Below are positions 46,801 to 58,500 of a stretch of 64,000 bases of DNA, piece after piece. Numbering within the stretch: the stretch's first letter is position 1; each line of letters starts with the position of its first letter. Below the pieces are notes generated by a model. That model did no database searches, was not told where the DNA came from, and was given only the letters and a program-made list of their open reading frames with translations. This DNA comes from Distichodus sexfasciatus (lineage: Eukaryota > Chordata > Actinopteri > Characiformes > Distichodontidae). Where the stretch lies: positions 62,001 through 126,000 of the forward strand of contig JAVGVS010000706.1 in NCBI GenBank assembly GCA_032718565.1, in the 5' to 3' direction. The position numbers were made by a program, and so were the translations under genes.

Positions 46801-47568
46801 ATTTTTGAATTACAGGGAGTTTTCCCCGGAGCAATTTAGGATCAATTAAGGGTCTTGCTCGGGGTTCTAGTGATTGTGATGGTGGTAGTGCTGAAGGTGG
46901 GATTCGAACCCACGACCTCTTGGTTCAGAAGCGAGTATCCCAACCACAAAGACCACCACCACCCCTATAACTGTATAGCTAACTGAGGTAGAATAAAGAA
47001 TAACAGTTCTACGAGTGGACTTCACATTTCCACATTAACCGTGAGATCAACCCTGACCAGGCGAGTCATGTCCAGGTTCAAGTCGGTTTCAGTTCTGACC
47101 AATCGAAACCCACAACGAATTTGGGACTGACCAGGTAAACCGAACAGGTAGAATAAACCCCCTGAGGGATAACGATGATAATAATCATCATAATAACACT
47201 AATAATGACGCGCTAAGAGCCGGATTTTGCACGGATTTCTGCCACCGGGCTGGACGCCTTACAAAGCTGGTCACGTTAAACGTCTTCTTGTCGCGAGGCG
47301 AGTGTCCCGCGTGCGCGCTGCCGTTCGCGCCGTCCAGCTCTCCTTTCCGCCGCTGCTCCTCCTCCTCCATCTTCTTCTTGAACAGCTCCATGAAGCTGCC
47401 GTCGTTGGCGAACGCGTTGCCGCTCGATTTCGACGACGACGAGCCGGAGGAGGCTGTAGGAGCCTCCGTTGTTGATGTTGCTGCCCCGGGGCTGGCGGGG
47501 GAACCAGGGCTCGACTCGCTCCCGCTGCTCCCGCTACTCTCGCCGCCGTCGCCGTGTGCCGCTTCCAT
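43821..47568 (-). CDS. trir: Telomerase RNA component interacting RNase, complete
   Basis: TRIR (human C19orf43) is a small nuclear exoribonuclease reported to act on telomerase RNA. Three coding exons: 47263-47568, 44830-44907, 43821-43928; all GT-AG and phase 0, giving 163 aa (human 176). The N-terminus is Ser/Gly/Glu-rich and poorly conserved. Recognition rests on NAFANDGSFMELFKKKMEEE (exon 1), VGKRRGGARLALKTGMVAKK (exon 2) and the C-terminus (SDAWSKYMAEVKKYKAHQCG, then GDDDKTRPLVK) in exon 3. The ATG at 47568 is preferred over an in-frame GTG nine codons upstream. An acceptor-like TTTACAG lies between them, so a 5' UTR intron is possible. Its stop codon overlaps an AATAAA hexamer. Confidence 0.96.
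46140..47160. repeat. Diverged tandem repeats inside trir intron 1
   Basis: Phrases recur in order every 200-400 bp: GACATCCA.GTTCATCAAG.CAAA (46151, 46407), CACCTG.TTAAT or CACCTGGCTAAT, GAGGTAGAAT (about 46245, 46660, 46986, and a variant near 47147), TGGACTTCACATT / GGGCTTCACATT, and ATGT(C)CAGGTTCAAGTC. They look like four or five decayed copies of one unit. A SINE-like piece (46757-46967) interrupts them. Confidence 0.6.
46757..46967 (-). repeat. tRNA-derived SINE with intact B box
   Basis: On the minus strand the promoter end reads GTGGTTGGGATACTCGC, then AAGAGGTCGTGGGTTCGAATCC. GGTTCGAATCC (46900-46910) is a perfect B box. The other end carries GTCATTTAGCAGAAGC and AGAGTGACTTCC, also seen at 14420-14600. 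It is not a functional tRNA because no cloverleaf can be completed. Confidence 0.7.
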
Positions 47569-47639
47569 ACCGGCCTCCAGTCCTGTAAACGTCACCCGTA
47601 ACGCCTTTGTTCTTGTTTAAATCTCCGGCGACGTTTAAA

Positions 47640-48260
47640 AAAAATGGTTACGACTTCCAAAAAACCCCACACGAGTTACCTCAGAAAAGTGTCCAAAATG
47701 GATATCAGTGTTGCTTATTTTAACGGTCGATAGAAGCCGTCAGTTCATGCTAACGCGGCGGACGCTAAGCTAACAGGCTAACGTTAGCCACGAAGCCAGA
47801 GACCCGTTCGCTCTTTTATAATCTCCCTTTTGTTCCGGAGACTTTAATAAACACGATTTTTAAATCCCAAAACGACTCCTCAAGTAAAGTATGAAAAACC
47901 TCCGAGTTGATTCGTATAGAAAAATGCAGTCAGTTCTTGCTAACGCAGCTGGTGCTAAGCTAACATGCTAACGTTAGCTACGGAGACGATTGTCTTGTCG
48001 AAAAAAAGAACATAAACCTTGAGCCGCGGGGAAAAAAAGAGACGAAATGACACATAAGCGAATATCAATAATTCGGTGACGTGACGTTTATAATAAGGAG
48101 CCGCGCGTACTGTGCGACCGTGACGACGGAAATTTCCAGACAACTTCTGTTGTGGCTTCAGCAGCCGGGCGCCATGTTGCAACTCCTTCTGCGGATCTGG
48201 AGTCAAACAATAGAGGCGTGAAGGCGGGAGGGAGTCGAGTGCTGCCACCGGCGGATCACG
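47640..48260 (-). promoter_or_regulatory. trir 5' flank with a duplicated GCTAACGTTAGC segment
   Basis: Two related blocks about 189 bp apart (47738-47800 and 47927-47990) share GTCAGTTC.TGCTAACGC, GCTAAGCTAACA.GCTAACG and GTTAGC.ACG. GC content is high toward 48100-48250, where GCGCCATGTTG resembles a YY1-type site. No transcription start was determined. Confidence 0.45.
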
Positions 48261-48279
48261 GCGGCATGGAGCAAACATT

Positions 48280-48420
48280 AAAAACAAAAACAATAATGTT
48301 AGTAATTATAATAATAATTATTATTATTAATAAATACGTATTTATTATTAAATTATACTAAATTCTTATTATTTACTACTACTACTAATAATAATAATAA
48401 TAATAATAATCTGTCCAAAT
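48280..48420. repeat. (AAT)n/(ACT)n microsatellite region
   Basis: TAATAATAATTATTATTATTAA and ACTACTACTAATAATAATAAT runs. Low complexity, no gene. Confidence 0.85.
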
Positions 48421-48429
48421 ATCACATGC

Positions 48430-48860
48430 GTCTACTCTGTCTGCTACGTACGATGCTGCAGTTGCACTTGGCACTTTAAAAACATCTCATTGCACCTGTC
48501 ATCTGTCTTTAGAACAATTTTGTAACTCAGGTCAACCATTACATTTTTTAATTTAGCATATACATGCAGACACACCTGTGCCCAGCTTGAGTCTTAAATT
48601 ACAATTGCACTCCATGCCGTCTGCACATATGGAACTTTAATGTAACTTTATGTACCTTAGTGTATATAAGATATAGTTTTAGTTTTTGTCCTATTTCCCT
48701 GACCTCCTTATTTAAGTTTGTATTTAAGTTTCTATTTGTATCTCTATTTTGTTATTTTTCTAATTTGCCTAATTGCACAGTTAAAAGAGCGGATCAGGAT
48801 ACATTTCACTGCATGTTGTACCTGTATAATTTGCATGTGACAAATAAAGAATCTTGAATA
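48430..48860 (+). repeat. LINE-like 3' end
   Basis: Ends in CATTTCACTGCATGTTGTACC, then TTGCATGTGACAAATAAAGAATCTTGAA. This is the tail of common fish non-LTR elements, with its own AATAAA. Upstream GCACTTGGCACTTTAAAAAC and CTCATTGCACC fit the same family. No ORF was kept. Confidence 0.6.
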
Positions 48861-48869
48861 ATAGTAATA

Positions 48870-49400
48870 ATTATTATTTTATTAAATGTATTAATTATAA
48901 TTGATGATTGTGAAAGTAGTAATATTTAAAAAAGTAAATACAACCAAATCATATTTTCAATAACGTGCTAAAGCCTTAATATTTAGGAAAAACGTCCCAC
49001 AAAAATAAAATTGTACACATTTTCTATATAATGGATAACGTGAGTATTTATATGCTATTTATAATTATACAGTAGGTCTTTTTAAGCGTATTGTGCAAGT
49101 GTGTCAAAATGTCAGTAGTGTGAGGAATAAAAAAAGGGCAGAAAAGTCTCACGACTACATATTAAATTTAGCTATGAAAAATGAAAAACTCCAGCCTCCT
49201 TCTTGTAACAGTTCAATATGAATAAGATATAAAAGGCGTCTAAATAAATTCTAATGTGGAACTCATGACCATTAACTCAGCCATTAAGACATGAAACTAT
49301 ACAATGCTTAAGGAGACAAGGTATGAGAGCTTGGTTATCACTTTAACATTTATGGTCCGTTTCTGGTGTAAAAAGTCCCACCACACTGCTACACGTCTTC
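48870..49400. other. AT-rich spacer, nothing recognised
   Basis: Very AT-rich sequence between the trir 5' flank and the presumed end of the hook2 3' UTR. Confidence 0.5.
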
Positions 49401-49409
49401 AAGTCCTTC

Positions 49410-51466
49410 TTTATTGTTTAAGACATTATAAAAGACGGTCACATCTTGGACTGTGCTCTATCACCCTCAAACTGACCTTAAATTTAGGTTCTTCTTCAAT
49501 TTAAAACCATCTAAATAAGATTACACTCACGTTCCCCTCAGAAGCTACATATGTTTTAATGGCTCATGTTAAAACAAAGCAACGAAAAAAAAAGTCTGTG
49601 TCTTTCTGCTTCTTCAGTGGATTCGGATCCTCACCAAATGAGACATGTTTGGATAATAAACAAGAAGCATCATCATCTTGTCTGGTACCAGCTGCCCACC
49701 GTTTTATTGTAGTGCAACATGTGGAACATCCACTAATTTGATCTAAAACCTTCAGTCCACTACATTACATACCCATATATAACAACACAAAATGAAAACA
49801 CAACTAAATATGGATCGCACACGTCACCATCTATTCAGTGTCTCGTGACAGAAAAGAATAAGATACACCCAAAAACATGAATATTTCACACCTTCACTAG
49901 TAGTGCTCTACAGTATTAGTACCAAAATGTGTGGAACTCACAAGTTGTAGTGGAAGAAATCGTAATCAACCAAAATCTTACTTTGTGGCTCCAGAACCAG
50001 AAAATATATATTTTAAAAAGTGGTACCTTTTAGTATCAGCATAAAATACATTCATTCACAGTTCTTAAAGCTCCACTCGGCCCTCGTTCGCCTTCATACG
50101 CTCATTACAGTTGCCGGGCGGTGCCTTAAAAACTCTTTGGTAGCTCTTCACTGATAGTTGTGCAAATTTAAAAGACTTCAGCAGGTTCTAGACAGAAAAC
50201 TGTCCATTACAAGATCGACCTCCATCAATAAACTATGACAGCTAGTTTGGGCCATTGTTTAAATATAGAGCCTAAATTTGTAAAATTATAAGTGAAAATA
50301 TTCTCTAACATTGTAAAGTCATGAGAGTTTATTCTCACAAATTTATGACTTTGCAATGTCAGAGAATGTATTTTCTCATTAGTTTGTGACTCTTTTCCCT
50401 CTACATTTGACCTTTTCAGCTCCAATTATACTTTAATCTACAATAGCCCTAAAATGTCATCGTAATAAATTAAAATAAATCCAGTGTGAAACTAGAAAAC
50501 TAGTCCAGTTTTAAAAAGTCTATTGCCGAGGGAAAACGTTAGAGACTGTTCATAAATAACTTCAGCTTTGTGAGACGCGATTTAGGACAGTCATGAATTT
50601 CTTGTTCTAAATCTCAGATCGCACCCAAATGGGCATTGCACAAGTCTATAACCGAGGCACTGGTCAGAGAAGGTTCACAATCGCAGCGTCCTGCTACACC
50701 AAATAAAGTCTACAGCACACTGAAGAAAGAAACAAACAAAAAGACAGAAAACAGGAACACATCCAGTTTTGACACACTCGTCTAGCACTTCAACTTCATC
50801 TTTTACTTGAGTGTTAACGGCGTAAAGCGTAATTAAAAAACCAAACAAACGTCATATCATGAAATCTAGCTCAAACTAGAACGCACAAAACTCAACTAAA
50901 AACTCAAGATTGATTAGAGAAAACATGACAATATTAAAAAAAAAGAAGAAAAAACAGGAATCAAACCGTGACCAACTTGAGCTAAGGCCGGTTTCTTCCG
51001 TACCGTGTTAAAAATCAGGGAGGAGAAATAAGACCAAAAAACATGAGGAGAAACAATAACAGTTAAAACCCTGGCTGTCAATTCCCTGCTGCCCGATCAG
51101 TACTTAACGGCGTCGGTACGGAACCCTGTTTACCGTAAAATAATTATTTCCAAACGATATGGCCGGGCGATATATTGTCACACGATTTAAAGAAGGCACA
51201 TCAACCATGCTAGACGTCACACCTTTATCGGCCAGCTCCCAAAAAATAAAACTAAAGGTAGAGAGTAGAGACACAGACAGACATCAAGCAGCACTCGTCT
51301 TCCTCATTCTGGACTCAGTCTATACTACACTTCATCTGAAGTGTTGAGATGTGTTATTGCCTCCTGTTGCAATGCCAGCGTTAGCCTGGGGGGAACAGCA
51401 GCGTCATCCAGGTAGTCCGGTCGTAAAGGTAAGAGCTGTGTGTGTGTGCGTGTGTGTGTGCGTGTG
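49410..51466 (-). other. Presumed hook2 3' UTR
   Basis: No coding exon is seen after the hook2 stop codon at 51467-51469. Minus-strand AATAAA hexamers occur at 49703-49708 and 49410-49415, which would give a 3' UTR of about 1.8-2.1 kb. The extent is an inference. Confidence 0.35.
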
Positions 51467-54400
51467 TTATCTGGGGTGAAGGCGAGCCCCGAGGCCTCTG
51501 CGTGCCTGTGTGGACTGCCTCTGCTGGGCGAGGAAGGACTGAGCCTGGCCTGGAGAACTGGTTCTCTCCCCAACCACCTTCTGATGCAGCGCCATGCCCT
51601 AGAGAGAGACGCAAGTGGTAGAGGTGTAACGACACGTCGATTCACTCATTAACAACCCCACAGCACCGATCCAAAATGAAAGCTTACTGTAACGTCCGTC
51701 GTGAAATGGCATGCACTTCTCTTGATCATAAAGCCGCCTCCGTGCCGTCTCTGGTTGCATGCAGCTTTCGCTGGCAAATACAAGCTTGACCATGGCTGAA
51801 CCTAACACGTTCATTATCCTGAAATAGTACTCACGACTTCTTGAAGAGTCTGAGAAGAGCGTTATTCACTAAAACTAGCGTTACCATAATGCAGTCATTT
51901 AACTAAAGGCGAACTTTTATTTTGAAATTTACAATATGAAAACGTGTAGTGTCCATGTTTTGTTTTGTTCCCAGCATCAGAATTTCTTATTTTTAATTTA
52001 AGGAGGAAAAATCCAAAAGTGTAGTGAGTAGTTATGATACAGCAAGACTACATCAGTTACTCTTACTGTAAGTATTTAGTTAGAAACACAGTCCTGTTTA
52101 ATGTGTGCAAATAGGAATGTAACGTTCTTTCAGTGATTAAATAAAATATGAAACAGTAAGATTTTAGCTGCTTTTTGGGATTTAATATGAAGGGAAGTGA
52201 TTGTCAAATCTGCATAATCGTTGCATATCGAGTCCTGAATCAAAATCGTATCGAAATCGTATCAAACTCTGTGACGGACAGAAACCGAATAGTTGTACAT
52301 TGTCGATGTCATAGCGATATCGCGATGAAACCTGTGATTTACACTCCAAAAAAACAGGCGCAATATTAATCGCGGTGTCATGATAGACACAGCACCGATG
52401 AAACAAAAGCAGAGCGTGACCTGCATTTAACACACTCAGGAATGAATCAGAGGGCAGAATGCAAATAGGGGTGGTTTTACTCACCATGTTGTACCAGGCG
52501 CTGATGATGACTTCTCCTCCTGGTCGTGCCTGGATCGGCTCTTCTCAAAGTCATGCTGCGCACATACACACACATGCACACACACACTTTGGTGAGCGAA
52601 GTCTTGTCTTCAGCTCAACTCTACCTTCCTCATTTATCAGGATCGGCAGGTAGAAGTATGAAAATATCGACATCAGTTGTAAGAGTCAGATCTGACTGAC
52701 CTCCATGTGCTGGATCTTTCGGTCTCTCTCCGACAGCTGGTTCCTCAGAGCCTGCACTTCTGGAGCGAGTGTGTGTGTCTTCTGCTTGGGGTCTAGAGTC
52801 TTTATGACCTACACACACACACACACACACACACACACTTTATAGCAGGGTTCTGACTCCATTTTAAGTAAAAAAACAAAATATGAGAATTTAGAAAAGC
52901 GTCAACGTATTCGGTCCTACTAGGGCTGGACGATATGACCTCAAATATACCACCTTTTCTTAATGATGTCATGTTTGGCGTCAGAGGCAGGTTTATATTT
53001 CCCCACAACTAAATGACTTGGCAAAACCCACTGCTGAGAAACGGTGAGTGAGTCGGCCGTTTCGGACCATACGTTCTTTAGCATCTGCTTTCTCAGCTGG
53101 GGAGGACTAGCAAAGGCGGATTTGCTGGATCAAAATCTAACCAGTGATGAAGGACAACAGAGTTACTATGCCACCAACAAGGATGAGAGACAGGGTACAA
53201 GTCATTTTCCATGTTCAAGAAAGCAGACAGTCAATTTTTTTCAGTTGGAGTGTGTGTGTGTGCTGCTTCAGACAGACGTGGGATGATCGGAAAACACACC
53301 CGTAATATTGAAACTGTCTGGGTCAGTAAACATCAGCAGTAATCTGGAACTGGCAGAGATGTGAGACTCCGGAAACACACAGCAGCTAAACGCAGCCACG
53401 TACAAGACCAACACAGACCGCGGTTTAGCACAAAGCACAAAACACAGACCGCGCCGGCTGACACAGTTTTGACCGTGCGTCTGCCGGTTAGAGCTGTTTA
53501 CAGTGAAGCTATGTGCGTGCGTATGTCTGGCTGAACTTGCGTAGATGGTGTTGCACTAATTCACAGCGCGCGTGCGGTAGTGTGTGTGTGCATACTCACC
53601 GTCTGAAACCTTCTCAACATAAGCGCTTATATCTCTCCTCCATCTGTTTCGCCATACCGTCTTTCTTCCTCAGAGTTGCCTGCAGTTCATCAATCTTCTT
53701 AGCCACTGAGAAACAGACAGAGGGGGAGAGAAAGAGGGGAAAAAGTGAAAGAGAGAGAGAGAGAGAAACAGATTGAAGAAAAAAGAAACAACAGAGGCGG
53801 GCTGACAAGAAAAGAAAGTAAGGAGAACGTGAGAAGAACGATGACAGAAAAAGAATAAGTGTGAAAGAATGAGAGAAAAAGATAGAGACCAGATGGCAAG
53901 AGGAGGAAAGAATGTGAGAGAAGCGAGAGAGAGAGAAAAGAGCGAGTGAGAAAGGATGAGAAGAGTGGTTTGATGATAATGTGTGCAATAGTGACTTATT
54001 AAAACCTGTGTGTGTGTTGTGTGTGTGTGTCCACCTCTGCTTGGTCAGTATTGTGTGTGTGTGTGTGTTGTGTGTGTCACCTCTGTGGTCAGTGGTGTGT
54101 GTGTGTGTGTGTGTGTGTTGTGTGTGTGTCCACCTCTGTAGCAGTCAGTGGTGTGTGTGTGTGTGTGTGTGTGCGTGTCCACCTCTGCTTGGTCAATGTT
54201 ATTGTGTGTGTGTGTGTGTGTGTGTCCACCTCTGTGGTCAGTATTGTGTGTGTGTCTGTTGTGCGCGTGTCCACCTCTACTTGGTCAGTAGAGTGTGTGT
54301 GTGTGTGTGTGTGTGTTGTGCGTGTGTCCACCTCTGCTTGGTCAGTAGTGTGTGTGTGTGTGTGTTGTGCGTGTGTCCACCTCTGCTTAGTCAGTATTGT

Positions 54401-55233
54401 GTGTGTGTCTGTTGTGCGGATAATCCCACCTCTCTTGGTCGTGAAATTATTGTGTGTGTGTGTGTGTGTGTGTGTCACCTCTGCTTGGTCAGTGGTGTGT
54501 GTGTGTGTGTGTGTGTGTTGTCGCGTGTGTCCACACCTCTGCTTGGTCAATACTGTAGAATAGTAAACACTGCTGTTATTAACCATATTAATATTCTGCC
54601 CGCAACGGCGGCGGTTGACCACTAGGGGGCTCCATAAGCCTTGACTCCCAAGCCTCTGGCCCACGGTTGTGGGGTGTTATCCAAAACTCGGCCCCCGGCA
54701 ATCTTCATGGCCGAGAGCTACTTGATTTCCTTGTCCGGCGCAGGCGTTCCGTCTCTGCGGGACCTGCAAGCCAGCGTCCCCAAACTACCCTAGTCTCACT
54801 TTCAGATTCCACGCTTTCACCCAAACGGAAAAATATCACTGGTGAAACCCACCTGAGGAGGCGAGCTGGGACTTCTGCAGTCTGCTTTCTTGAGAGGAGG
54901 AGGAGACGAGGACGACCTGCGTGACCTCTGCATCACTTCTCACTGTCTCTCTCTCTCTCTCTCACTCACACACACACACACACACACGTCAAACTGAAGC
55001 TTTCCCTCACTCACACACACACACACACACACGTCAAACTGAAGCTTTCCCTCACTCACACACACACACACACACACACGTCAAACTGAAGCTTTCCCTC
55101 TCACACACACACACACACAACGCCAAACTGAAGCTTTCTCTCACACACACACATACCCCAACCCAACAGCAGCTTTCCCTCTCTCTCTCACACACACACA
55201 CACACACCCCCCAACCAACAGCAGCTTTCCTCC

Positions 55234-55281
<48 letters not shown>

Positions 55282-55547
55282 CATAAACCTGAAGCTTCCC
55301 TCACACACACACACACACCAACCAAACAGCTTTCCCCTCTCTCTCTCACACACACACACCACGTAAACTAAAGCACCACACACACACACCAGCAAGCACG
55401 CTTGGCTTTTCCTCTCTCTCTCTCACACGCCAAACTAAACTTTCCTCTCTCTCCACACACACACACACACACACACACAGACCAACCAAACAGCAGCTTT
55501 TCCCCTCTCTCTCTCTCTCACACACACACGCCGAACTGAAGCTTTCC

Positions 55548-55581
<34 letters not shown>

Positions 55582-58500
55582 CGCCAAACTGAAGCTTTCC
55601 CCCTCTCTCTCACACACACACACACACCCCCACACACACACCAAACTGAAGCTTTCCCTCTCTCTCTCACACACACCCACACACACACCAAACAGCAGCT
55701 TCACTCTCACATTTCTCACAGAAGCCTTAACCCGAGGCGTGTCGGCGACTGAACGCATGCTGCTCTGATATTTTTCAGCTGAATTGTACAAGAGGTTTCT
55801 ATGTTTAGTGATTGGTTTAGAACGGTAAAATGTGTGTGTGACTTTGTGACATGTTTGTTGTAAACCGGTGTGTGTGTGATGTGTGTAATGCAGGAGTGTG
55901 AAGCTTTACTGTTGCTGTCGGCTGCAGGCTCCAGGTCGTCGATCACTTCTCGCTTCTTCTGCAGGTCTGTGTGAGCCTCGTGCAGCTTCTCCCTGCAACA
56001 CACACACACACTCTTTAGGAGTCTTGTCATTTGCATCAGTTGAATCAGATTACTGTTCTGTCTTTTTAATTTCTTGTTTTTCACATGAATTACAGATTCA
56101 CAAAACTTACAGATGCTCCTCCAGCTTCTTCTGCAACAAGGATGACTAGAGCGGGAGCGGGAGAGAGAGAGAGAGAGAGAGACGGAGGAAAGGAGGGAGA
56201 AGAAGTGAGATGAGGAGAGAGGGAGAAGAGAGGAAGAGTGATGGAGGGAAGAAGGGAGCGAGTAGAAAGACAGAGGAAGCAAGGGGAGGAGAAGAGAAAG
56301 AGTGTGGAGGGACGAGGGAGGGAGAAGAGACGGAGGGAAAGAGAGGGCGGAGAGATGGAGAGAGAGAAGGAGGGACGAGGGAGAGAGAGAGAGAGATCAG
56401 TACAAATCCAGGTCAGCAGCAAGTGTTCATCTGAGGTTCCTACATCAGTGCTAATCTGAATATCAGTATTTCATGCCAGTATAACTGCTGTATTTAATGA
56501 ATATGTAAACTCGATGTGAGACTTAAAAATGACTTATAATCTTAAAATTACAATCCCCTGGGCACTACGTACCGTTACCCAGACTTACAGGACATAACGA
56601 GAAAACTTGGGCTCTTAGATTACAGCGTTGAAGACATACACTACATCTGACACACAACATCCACCACCACATTAAAGGCTTCATTTATCAGAAAGTAGAC
56701 TGGCACAGACGGGCCGTACTTACGATGGCCTACGAGCAGGTGATTGGTCGATTGGTGGAGGTGGGCGGAGAGAGACACAATCAGGCAGGGGTTAATTTTG
56801 TAATTCACCACAGCACGAATCGGGTTAACAACATCATCACACAATACAGGAGAGAGAGGGAGAGAGAGAGAGAGACGACAGAAAACAGAGGGAGAGAGCA
56901 CATAAAGGGAGGAGATGAGACACATCGTAAAGAGTAAATGAGATACTGACAGAACAGAGCGGGAGAAGAAGAAGAAGAGAGTATGTGTGTGTGTGTGTGT
57001 CGGAACTTCTAATCATTATGAGATTTTGTGCAGTGTTACACTATCAACACATCAAACAACACAATCCGACAATTTCCAACCCAAAGCACGTGTGTTACTG
57101 CGACTCCTGCAGGCTGGTCTGTGCTCAGCTGATTTGGACGACGATTGAGATGTAAAACACACCTCCATAATCCACTGAGCAAAGCTGGACCTTTAATTCA
57201 TCAGCCATTAGTGTGTGTGAGTGTGTGTGTTTGTGCAAGCAGGGGCGGTCATGAAGACGGTGTGTTTGAGAGACTCACATCCTCAGATTTGGTGTCGTGC
57301 TCCTGCAGAGCTTTCTGCAGCTCCTCCACCTGAGAACGCAGCTCACAAATCTGCTGCTGACTCAGCCTGAGAGAGAGAGAATGAGAAAGGAGCCGTTAGA
57401 GGAAAAGAGCAAATCAACAAGCATCAAGGTGCTGTGGCAAAATAACGTCATGACGCTTGTTTACTCACCAATTTGTTCTTACATGTTTGTTCTTAAGAAA
57501 GTTAACTGGTTTTAAACGTCTGGTACCACGTTACAGTAAGAGTGAATCCCATTTTACCCCCCCCATCCCTATCCAGGGGTAGGGAGAAGGGGATGAGCGA
57601 ACCGCATCTTCAAACAGAGACTTTTCAGAGGCTCACTCCAAACGGAGGGGTAGGAAATATTTCCCAGAATGCCTTGCGGAAAAAACTATCAAAAACATGA
57701 CTGCGGAACCGAAAGAGACAACATTTTTTACCCAACTGCGGGGGGACCAACCTCGGGCAGGCGCCAAGAAACCGCAGGGCGCACACACACACACTCACAC
57801 AATCACACTCTCACCTACACCTCACGGGGCCAGTTTAGAGTCGCCAATTAACCTATAATCGCATGCTTTTGGACTGTGGGAGGAAACCGGAGCACCTGGA
57901 GGAGACCACGCAGAGAGCATGCAAACTCCACACAGAAAGACCCTACGGCCGACCCGGGGGTCGAACCCAGGACCTCCTAGCTGTGAGGCGGCCCAAGGGA
58001 CATACAACTGTATGTAATTTCTCCAGTGATAAAGATTTAAAAATTAAACCAACCGATGTACTGTGTAGTTTGACTTAGTTTTTCAGCCGCATGGTTGTAT
58101 TCTTCATAAACGCCACAGAAAACAAATAGCTAGTGTAATGTTGTTCGCTGCTATACATCTCCACTGCTAATGATTTTCAGCTCCTCAACACAAATGACTC
58201 AGTGTTTGGCTTTGCAAATAATAACTACTTGTTAGATCATTAACAAGCCAACACCAACTCTGCCTAGTGGGGGTTTTCTCCCACACACACAAAAAGACCA
58301 TCAGTGCACAAACAAACAAACACACACACACACACAAACAAACACACACACGCAGAGAGAGTTTGCGTATGAGCGGTTTGTGATACAATCTCTCATTTTC
58401 TCAGCCCACGCCAAGCCCTCTACAAGCTGGGAAGTGACGCAAACGGACATGTACACAAGCGCCTGCACGCAAACACACACACACGCACACACCTGTTTTG

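Noticed and set aside
46880..46967. A minus-strand tRNA gene
   Set aside because: The B box is perfect, but the rest does not fold to a cloverleaf and it continues into SINE body sequence.
47955..48293. 112-codon ORF in the trir 5' flank
   Set aside because: No homology, no splice signals, and it lies in a promoter-like region. The ATG context is weak.
53981..54664. Long ORFs of Cys-Val or Thr-His repeats on both strands
   Set aside because: They are translations of GT/CA simple repeats.
54944..55700. Repeat-spacer pattern resembling a CRISPR array
   Set aside because: Spacers are CA/CT runs, not unique sequences, and the host is a vertebrate. It is a compound minisatellite.
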